From Anaerolineales bacterium (lineage in GTDB: Bacteria > Chloroflexota > Anaerolineae > Anaerolineales > UBA6663): a stretch of 5,145 nucleotides of DNA. A model generated the notes under the pieces. It worked only from the letters and a program-made list of their open reading frames with translations, ran no database searches and was not told the origin of the DNA. This document shows positions 1 through 4,366 of the stretch, in pieces. The DNA is taken from contig JAEURL010000326.1 in the NCBI GenBank assembly GCA_016789165.1, forward strand, positions 1 through 5,145, read 5' to 3'. The translations under genes and the position numbers were made by a program. The stretch's first letter is position 1, and each line of letters begins with the position of its first letter.

Positions 1-184
1 GCGTCACCGGCACATCGGCCTCGGTCGTCAGGCCGGCATCTGGGACGAGGGTATACACCGGGGCGGCCGCGATCTCGGCCGAGACGGTTTCGCGCACCAC
101 CAACGCGAGCACGCCGGTGCCGCTGACCGTCAGAATCGCCATCAGCCATGTGATCGCCCGCCGGCGGCGCAGTTGTTTCGTCAT
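1..184 (-). CDS. N-terminus of an unidentified membrane-anchored or secreted protein (partial)
   Basis: Read on the minus strand from ATG at 184-182, this frame stays open for 61 codons to the window edge. The protein begins MTKQLRRRRAITWLMAIL. A basic segment (K3, R6-R9) is followed by a hydrophobic stretch at about residues 10-30, then a mostly polar and acidic region (ETVSAEIAAAPVYTL and onward). This is the layout of an uncleaved signal anchor or a Sec signal peptide. There is no lipobox Cys and I see no clear signal-peptidase site, so a type II (N-in) anchor is slightly favoured. A strong sigma-70-like promoter lies directly upstream and points into this frame, which supports the start chosen. 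No good Shine-Dalgarno is present (only AGG touching the ATG), which fits a nearly leaderless mRNA. The visible part does not let me name a family. It is divergent from the dehydrogenase gene. Confidence 0.7.
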   Translation of the reverse strand, partial: MTKQLRRRRAITWLMAILTVSGTGVLALVVRETVSAEIAAAPVYTLVPDAGLTTEADVPVT

Positions 185-193
185 CCTATGGGC

Positions 194-222
194 AGTATCG
201 TCGGGCCACCAGGGATTGTCAA
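194..222 (-). promoter_or_regulatory. Sigma-70-type promoter of the leftward gene
   Basis: On the minus strand a perfect -35 TTGACA (plus-strand 217-222) is followed after exactly 17 bases by GATACT (194-199), which matches four of six positions of TATAAT. Transcription should start near 187-188, only about three or four bases before the ATG at 184. The -35 box sits inside the short palindrome GATTG-T-CAATC (214-224), a possible operator or chance symmetry. Confidence 0.65.
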
Positions 223-261
223 TCGTACATAAACCCTATTGGACATCCGTGATTCTGTGCG

Positions 262-270
262 TGTTATACT
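262..270 (+). promoter_or_regulatory. Extended -10 promoter of the dehydrogenase gene
   Basis: TGTTATACT combines an extended -10 TGn (262-264) with TATACT (265-270), a five-of-six match to TATAAT. No good -35 lies at 17 bases; TTGGAC at 239-244 is 20 bases away and poor, so the extended element probably compensates. The predicted start near 277 gives a leader of about 20 bases containing GGAGG at 288-292, five bases before the ATG at 298. The promoter is divergent from the leftward one, and both share the 185-297 intergenic region. Confidence 0.5.
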
Positions 271-297
271 CCGCCGCGATATCCAGCGGAGGCAGGC

Positions 298-1317
298 ATG
301 GCAGCGCAGACGATCCTGATCACGGGCGCCAACGGCGAAATCGGCCACGGGCTCATCGAACACCTGGCTCAGCGCGGCAGCGTGCGGGTGGTGGCCCTGG
401 ACGTCCGGCCGCTGGACGCGGCCCTGCAGGCGCGCTGCTATCGCACCGTGGTCGGCGACATCCTGGACCCGGCCCTGCTGGAGCGCCTGTCCGCCGAGCA
501 CGAGTTTTCCATGATCTTCCATCTGGCGGCCGTGCTCTCCACCAAGGCTGAGCGCCAACCCGGCCTCGGCCACCGCGTCAACGTGGACGGCACCCTCAAC
601 CTGCTGGAGATGGCGGCCGAAGAAGCGCGCCGCAACGGCCGGGACGTGATCTTCCTCTTCCCCAGCTCCATCGCCGTTTACGGCCTGCCGGACCTGGAGC
701 ATAAGCGCGCCGCCGGCCGCGTGCGCGAAGCCGAGTGGTGCGAGCCGCGCACCATGTACGGCGTCAACAAGCTGTACTGCGAGCAGCTCGGCCGCTATTA
801 CGCCCACTATTACCGGCAGCTGGATCAGCAGACGACGGCCGGCCGCGTGGACTTCCGCGCCCTGCGCTTCCCGGGCCTGATCAGCGCCGCCACCCTGCCC
901 ACGGGCGGCACCAGCGACTTCGCCCCCGAGATGCTGCACCAGGCCGCCCAGGGCCTGCGCTATCACTGTTTCGTGCGCCGCGATACCCGCATCCCGTTCA
1001 TGGCGATGCCCGATGCCATCACGGCTCTGCTGCGCCTGGCGGAGGCCCCGCGCGAGCGCCTCTCGCACTCCGTCTACAACGTGGGCGCTTTCAACCCCTC
1101 GGCCGAGGAGCTGGAGATCCTGATCCGCGCCGCTTTCCCGGACACGCAGGTGGATTTTCTGCCCGATCTGCGCCGGCAGGCCATCGTGGATTCGTGGCCG
1201 GCCGACGTGGACGATTCGGCCGCCCGCACGGACTGGGGCTGGGCGCCGCGCTTTGCGCTGCAGAACGCCTTCGCCGATTACCTGTTCCCGGCCGTGATCG
1301 AGCGGTATCGCCCATGA
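298..1317 (+). CDS. NAD-dependent SDR dehydrogenase, L-threonine 3-dehydrogenase-like (short-chain type)
   Basis: The 339-residue product is a cytosolic extended short-chain dehydrogenase/epimerase. Seen: the Rossmann NAD-binding motif TGANGEIG at 9-16, D35 at the end of the second strand (favouring NAD over NADP), GDILD at 53-57, LAAVLS at 76-81, PSSIAVYG at 122-129 with the catalytic Ser, and YGVNK at 154-158 with catalytic Tyr and Lys. The C-terminal half carries signatures I recall from the SDR-type L-threonine dehydrogenases (human TDH-like, Flavobacterium and Cupriavidus enzymes): RFPGLISA at 190-197, GGTSDFA at 203-209, and RQAIVDSWPADVDDSAARTDWGW from 293. These oxidise L-threonine to 2-amino-3-oxobutyrate, normally cleaved by the kbl product, which is not in view. 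Residues about 173-184 look like a short insertion relative to the family. GGAGG five bases before the ATG supports the start. A related sugar epimerase or D-erythronate dehydrogenase is the main alternative. Confidence 0.82.
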   Translation: MAAQTILITGANGEIGHGLIEHLAQRGSVRVVALDVRPLDAALQARCYRTVVGDILDPALLERLSAEHEFSMIFHLAAVLSTKAERQPGLGHRVNVDGTLNLLEMAAEEARRNGRDVIFLFPSSIAVYGLPDLEHKRAAGRVREAEWCEPRTMYGVNKLYCEQLGRYYAHYYRQLDQQTTAGRVDFRALRFPGLISAATLPTGGTSDFAPEMLHQAAQGLRYHCFVRRDTRIPFMAMPDAITALLRLAEAPRERLSHSVYNVGAFNPSAEELEILIRAAFPDTQVDFLPDLRRQAIVDSWPADVDDSAARTDWGWAPRFALQNAFADYLFPAVIERYRP

Positions 1318-2141
1318 GCCCGCGCCGCCTGCCCGCCCTGGCCGGCGGCCTGGCCGCGGCCTGGCTGCTGGCCGCCTGCGTCTCCGCCGACCCCGCCGTG
1401 GTGGCCCGGGCCGTGGCCGGCACACTGACGGCCGTCATCACCCCAACCCCGGTGGTCGTGGTGGTCACGGTGCAGAGCCTGCCGCCGGCCGCGGTGCCCA
1501 CCGCCAGCCCGGCGCCGGCCACGCCGACTCCGGTGCTGACGGCCTCGCCAACCGCGCCGCCCACCGCCACCGGCCCGGCGCCGGCCGGCACGCCGACGCT
1601 GAGCGACGACTTCTCGCAGCCGACCGGCTGGACGCTGGCCGAGGACGGGATGCAGAAGACGGCGCTGGCGGCCGGCCAGCTCGAATTCACGGTGAAGGAG
1701 CCGGACCAGTTCCGGTTCATCTATGACCTGCGGCGGCGCGGCGGCGACTTCTTCGCCAGCGTGGCCGCCAGCGCCGGCGCCTGCCAGCCGCGGGACCGGC
1801 TGGGCCTGCTGTTCCGCGTCCAGGACGGCTCGAATTACTACCAGTTTGAAGTGGACTGCACGGGCCATTTCCGGCTGGCCAAGGTCGTGGCCGATGCCCT
1901 GACGCCGCTGCGGGATTGGGCCGTCCTGCCGGCGGCGCCCGAGACCTCAGCCGCCGGCCCGCGCACCGTGGCCGTGCGGGCGCAGGGGCCGGCCCTGGAG
2001 GCCTTTGTGGACGGGGTCTCGGTCGCGCAGGTCACCGACTCGGCCTTCGCCGAGGGCGCCTTCGGGCTGATCGTGGGCTCGAGCCCGGCGGCCGGCTTCA
2101 CGGCCCACTTCGACGATTTCCAGGTCTGGACCCTGCGCTGA
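1314..2141 (+). CDS. Lipoprotein with Thr/Pro linker and C-terminal beta-rich domain (paralogue A)
   Basis: This 275-residue protein starts at an ATG overlapping the dehydrogenase stop (ATGA), which suggests translational coupling; the upstream SD-like GAGCGG is weak. The N-terminus is a lipoprotein signal: R4-R5, a hydrophobic core, and lipobox LAAC with Cys22. Residues about 42-94 are a low-complexity Pro/Thr/Ala/Val linker that would hold the C-terminal domain off the membrane. Residues about 97-275 look like a beta-sandwich of the LamG/concanavalin or DUF1080-like type: LSDDFS at the start, GQLEFTV, DRLGLLFRVQDGSNYYQFEV, AFVDGVSVAQV, and HFDDFQVWTL at the end. C157 and C182 match a Cys pair in the downstream paralogue and may form a disulfide. 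The fold call rests on pattern only. Such domains often bind carbohydrate, but no catalytic motif is visible and the ligand is unknown. A longer open frame continues upstream inside the dehydrogenase gene, but the lipoprotein signal fixes the start here. Confidence 0.85.
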   Translation: MSPRRLPALAGGLAAAWLLAACVSADPAVVARAVAGTLTAVITPTPVVVVVTVQSLPPAAVPTASPAPATPTPVLTASPTAPPTATGPAPAGTPTLSDDFSQPTGWTLAEDGMQKTALAAGQLEFTVKEPDQFRFIYDLRRRGGDFFASVAASAGACQPRDRLGLLFRVQDGSNYYQFEVDCTGHFRLAKVVADALTPLRDWAVLPAAPETSAAGPRTVAVRAQGPALEAFVDGVSVAQVTDSAFAEGAFGLIVGSSPAAGFTAHFDDFQVWTLR

Positions 2142-2155
2142 GCGCGGCCGCCGGC

Positions 2156-2214
2156 GTTACGGCCTTGATAAGGCGTATTACCGGCTCGTAATCCCAACCG
2201 GCACGTCCCGTAAC
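2156..2214. repeat. Cluster of short direct and inverted repeats upstream of lipoprotein B
   Basis: The gap between the two lipoprotein genes holds several short repeats. GTTACGG (2156-2162) is a perfect inverted copy of CCGTAAC (2208-2214). Inside it ATTAC (2177-2181) and GTAAT (2188-2192) form a second inverted pair. ACCGGCTCGT (2180-2189) and ACCGGCACGT (2197-2206) are direct repeats with one mismatch, 17 bases apart start to start. The cluster lies just upstream of the likely -10 of the next gene, where transcription-factor sites are expected. No known regulator motif is recognised, and chance is not excluded in GC-rich DNA. Confidence 0.35.
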
Positions 2215-2224
2215 CCCGCGCGCT

Positions 2225-2230
2225 TATCCT
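2225..2230 (+). promoter_or_regulatory. Possible -10 element of lipoprotein B promoter
   Basis: TATCCT keeps the three most conserved -10 positions (T, A and the final T) plus the third, and would start transcription about 24 bases before the ATG at 2261. No -35 match is found at 16-18 bases, where instead one of the direct repeats lies, so an activator-dependent promoter is conceivable. An alternative is TTGATA (2165-2170) with TAATCC (2189-2194), 18 bases apart. Read-through from the upstream genes is also possible, because no clear terminator separates them. Confidence 0.25.
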
Positions 2231-2248
2231 CGGACTGTTCCGCCCATG

Positions 2249-2255
2249 AGGAGGT
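2249..2255 (+). promoter_or_regulatory. Ribosome binding site that decides the start of lipoprotein B
   Basis: AGGAGGT is a near-perfect Shine-Dalgarno five bases before the ATG at 2261. An in-frame ATG at 2246 lies immediately before it, with no SD of its own, so the start at 2261 is the better choice. It also gives a cleaner lipoprotein signal peptide. Confidence 0.8.
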
Positions 2256-2260
2256 CACTG

Positions 2261-3106
2261 ATGCGACGCCCCATCTTCCTGCTGCTGCCCATGATCGCCG
2301 CCGGCTTCCTGGCGGCCTGCCAGACCACGCCGGCCACCAGCCCGCCGGCCACCGCCGCCCCGCAGTCGGCCAGCGCGACGCCCGCGCCGCCGACGGCCAC
2401 GGCCGTCATCCCGGCCACGGTCACCCTGCCGGCGGCCACCGTCACGCCCACCGCCACGCCCCTGCCCAGCGAGACGCCCGCGCCGGCGGTCACCGCCACG
2501 CCGGACCCGAACCTGGGGGTCGGCGCCACCCTGTATGAAGACAAATTCGACGGCGCGCGCTGGGGCTGGACCTACCAGGACGACGCCGTGAACTTCAGCC
2601 TGGGCAACGGCCAGCTCAACGCCGTCATGTCGCGCTCGGACGCCTTCTGGCGCATCTCCAGCGGCCCGGACTTCATCCGCGCCGGCGATCAGCAGGTGCG
2701 CCTGGCCACGCGCGTGAACCTGTGCTACGACGCCGACGAGTACGGCCTGCTCTTCCGCAACACCAATTCCACCAGCGGCGACCAGACCAAGTTCAACGGT
2801 TATCTCTTCAAGATCACGTGCGGGGGCCAGGCGCGCGTCGAGCTTCTGCGCGACAGCGTCCCCAGCGTGCTGCTGGATTGGACCCGCACGCCCGCCATCG
2901 TGGCCGGCGCGCCGGCCGAGAACGCCCTGCTGGTCTGGGCGGCCGGCGATCAGCTGCACTTCTACGTCAACGACAAGCATGTCGGCTCGCTGACGGACCG
3001 CGCCTTCGCCGACGGCGACGTGGGGGTCTACCTGCGCGACCGCACCAACGGCGGCCTGTCGGTCAGCTTCACGGGCTTGACCATCAAGGCAGTGACGCTG
3101 CCCTGA
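2261..3106 (+). CDS. Lipoprotein with Thr/Pro linker and C-terminal beta-rich domain (paralogue B)
   Basis: This 281-residue protein begins MRRPIFLLLPMIAAGFLAAC, a textbook lipoprotein signal with lipobox LAAC and Cys20. Residues about 21-82 form a Thr/Pro/Ala linker with repeated TATP-like units. Residues about 88-281 align by eye with the upstream lipoprotein: YEDKFDG against LSDDFSQ, NGQLN against AGQLE, a Cys six residues before GLLFR (C155 here, C157 there), a second Cys in LFKITC against FEVDC (C187, C182), and LTDRAFADGDVGVYL against VTDSAFAEGAFGLIV. The two genes are therefore a tandem duplication that has diverged widely. The protein should be a membrane-anchored, surface-exposed binding domain of the LamG or DUF1080-like kind; the ligand is unknown and no catalytic residues are evident. 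An intrinsic terminator begins 48 bases after the stop codon. Confidence 0.88.
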   Translation: MRRPIFLLLPMIAAGFLAACQTTPATSPPATAAPQSASATPAPPTATAVIPATVTLPAATVTPTATPLPSETPAPAVTATPDPNLGVGATLYEDKFDGARWGWTYQDDAVNFSLGNGQLNAVMSRSDAFWRISSGPDFIRAGDQQVRLATRVNLCYDADEYGLLFRNTNSTSGDQTKFNGYLFKITCGGQARVELLRDSVPSVLLDWTRTPAIVAGAPAENALLVWAAGDQLHFYVNDKHVGSLTDRAFADGDVGVYLRDRTNGGLSVSFTGLTIKAVTLP

Positions 3107-3153
3107 GCCGCCCGACCGGTGGGCCAGCCGCCCGCCCATGCGGGAATGCCTCT

Positions 3154-3183
3154 GACACGGAGCCTGGCTCCGTGTCTTTGTTT
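3154..3183 (+). terminator. Intrinsic terminator after lipoprotein B
   Basis: GACACGGAGC (3154-3163) pairs perfectly with GCTCCGTGTC (3167-3176) around a three-base CTG loop, and is followed by TTTGTTT. A ten-base GC-rich stem with a T-rich tail is a convincing rho-independent terminator. It closes the dehydrogenase-lipoprotein block and insulates it from the promoter at 3213. Confidence 0.85.
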
Positions 3184-3212
3184 GCCGCGGCGCTGGCCGG
3201 ACCCTGCGGCGG

Positions 3213-3241
3213 TTGACATGCATCCCGTTCGCGGCTAATCT
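3213..3241 (+). promoter_or_regulatory. Sigma-70-type promoter of the muramidase gene
   Basis: A perfect -35 TTGACA (3213-3218) is followed after 17 bases by TAATCT (3236-3241). TAATCT keeps the key T, A and final T of the -10 box. The predicted start near 3248 leaves a leader of about 22 bases that contains AAGGAG at 3258-3263. It lies downstream of the terminator at 3154, so the muramidase is an independent unit. Confidence 0.65.
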
Positions 3242-3269
3242 CCGCGCAGTCTGAGGCAAGGAGACCGGT

Positions 3270-4322
3270 ATGACGACACTCAAGGCAACGACCACGGCGC
3301 GCGTCAACCTGCGGGCCGGCCCCGGCACCCAGCACGCCATCCTGACCACCCTGCCGATCAAGGCCGTCCTGGACGTGGTGGAGAACCCGGCCGGCGACTG
3401 GCTGAAGGTGAAGGTGGTGGGCTGGGAGGGCTATGTCCATCGCGGCTTCGTCCAGCTCTCGAACCAGGGCGTGAACGACGGCTTTCTGAAAGAGAAGGCG
3501 GAGCCGACGCCCGCTCCCGCCCCGGCCCCCGTCCACGCCCCCGCGCCGGCGCCGGCTGACTCGCTCGGCGACGACCTCGGCCATGTGCCGCTCGAGCCGC
3601 CGGCCGGCCAGCTCCTGCGCGTCAACCCCAAGGACCCGCTGCTCAACCGGCTGGCGGCCAGCATCTGGAACCGCTTCGGCGGCCTGCTGACGGCGCTTTC
3701 CGGCGAGCTGAAGATCGAGCCGGCCGTGGCCGTGGCCGTCTTCGCCGTCGAATCCGGCGGCCAGGGTTTTGACCCGGCCACCAAGCGGCTGATCATCCGC
3801 TTTGAGAACCAGATTTTCCACGACCAATGGGGCCGGCACCAGCCGGAGCGCTTCCAGCAGCACTTCGCCTTCAACTCCGCCCAGCGCTGGCTGGACCACA
3901 AGTGGCGGCCGACGCCCGGCGAGCCCTGGCGGCCGGCCGACCTGCCCAATTTTCACGGCAGCCAGGCGCGCGAGTGGGAGGTCTTCACCTTCGCCCGCTC
4001 GCTGGACGACACAGCCGCGAAGATGTCCATCAGCCTGGGCGCGCCGCAGATCATGGGCTTCAACTATGCCAGCTGCGGCTACGAGTCCGTGCACGAGATG
4101 TTTGACGCCTTCTCGTCCGGCGAACGCGCCCAGATTGTGGGCTTCTTTGATTTCGTCCAAGGCCCCGGCAGCAACTCGCGCAGCGTGCTGGCCCTGCAGG
4201 CGCAGGACTTCAACGCCTTCGCCGCGCGCTACAACGGCCCCGGCCAGGCGGCCAAGTACGGCAGCCTGATCCGCACGGCCTTCGAGGCCTTCCAGCAGAT
4301 GCGGGCCGCGGCCGGCGTCTGA
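3270..4322 (+). CDS. SH3b-domain N-acetylmuramidase (DUF3380-type), signal-less
   Basis: This 350-residue protein is predicted to cleave the glycan backbone of peptidoglycan. Residues about 4-64 form a bacterial SH3 domain (ARVNLRAGPGTQ, GDWLKVKVVGWEGYVHRGFV), commonly a cell-wall binding module. Residues about 79-97 are a Pro/Ala linker (TPAPAPAPVHAPAPAPADS). Residues about 115-345 match the DUF3380 muramidase family known from phage endolysins: AVESGGQGF with the probable catalytic E161, RFENQIF at 177-183, SISLGAPQIMGFNY at 253-266, QDFNAFAARYNGPG at 312-325. The family usually shows a Trp where L256 stands in the SLGAPQIMGFN motif (from memory). There is no N-terminal signal peptide or membrane segment: the SH3 domain starts almost at once. 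AAGGAG, six bases before the ATG, supports the start. Export must therefore be by a holin, a lysis event, a contractile injection system or another non-Sec route, unless the protein acts only at lysis. Own promoter and terminator flank it. Confidence 0.88.
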   Translation: MTTLKATTTARVNLRAGPGTQHAILTTLPIKAVLDVVENPAGDWLKVKVVGWEGYVHRGFVQLSNQGVNDGFLKEKAEPTPAPAPAPVHAPAPAPADSLGDDLGHVPLEPPAGQLLRVNPKDPLLNRLAASIWNRFGGLLTALSGELKIEPAVAVAVFAVESGGQGFDPATKRLIIRFENQIFHDQWGRHQPERFQQHFAFNSAQRWLDHKWRPTPGEPWRPADLPNFHGSQAREWEVFTFARSLDDTAAKMSISLGAPQIMGFNYASCGYESVHEMFDAFSSGERAQIVGFFDFVQGPGSNSRSVLALQAQDFNAFAARYNGPGQAAKYGSLIRTAFEAFQQMRAAAGV

Positions 4323-4331
4323 TTTTCACCA

Positions 4332-4357
4332 GCGCCGCCCGAACGGCGCGTTTTTTT
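4332..4357 (+). terminator. Intrinsic terminator after the muramidase gene
   Basis: GCGCCG (4332-4337) pairs with CGGCGC (4344-4349) across the six-base loop CCCGAA, followed by G and seven T residues (4351-4357). It begins ten bases after the muramidase stop. Its T-run ends only nine bases before the ATG of the methyltransferase gene, so it lies where that gene's leader should be. Confidence 0.85.
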
Positions 4358-4366
4358 GGCGGTTAG

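Noticed and set aside
735..1313. Upstream extension of the lipoprotein A frame, giving a 468-residue open frame
   Set aside because: This part lies inside the dehydrogenase gene in another frame, has shadow-like Arg/Pro/Ala composition, and the lipoprotein signal starting at 1314 fixes the true start.
181..1425. Long minus-strand open frame across the dehydrogenase gene
   Set aside because: It is antisense to a well-supported enzyme, has Arg/Gly/Ala-rich composition typical of GC-rich shadow frames, and shows no family motif.
1437..1595. Low-complexity GCC/ACC-rich tract as a DNA repeat array or CRISPR-like element
   Set aside because: It is the in-frame Pro/Thr/Ala stalk of a lipoprotein, with no constant repeat unit or spacers; the same holds for 2321-2506 and 3504-3560.
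2158..2177. Hairpin TAC-G-GCCTT/AAGGC-GTA after lipoprotein A as a terminator
   Set aside because: The stem has a bulge, a short AT-containing core and no T-run, so it does not qualify as an intrinsic terminator; it may be part of the repeat cluster.
3131..3144. Small hairpin CCCGC/GCGGG before the main terminator
   Set aside because: Only five pairs, no T-tract, and such stems are expected by chance in DNA this GC-rich.
2255..4160. Long minus-strand open frames opposite lipoprotein B and the muramidase
   Set aside because: They read through a strong terminator and two well-supported genes, and their translation is Arg/Gly/Ala-rich or reflects mirrored codon bias, without recognisable domains.
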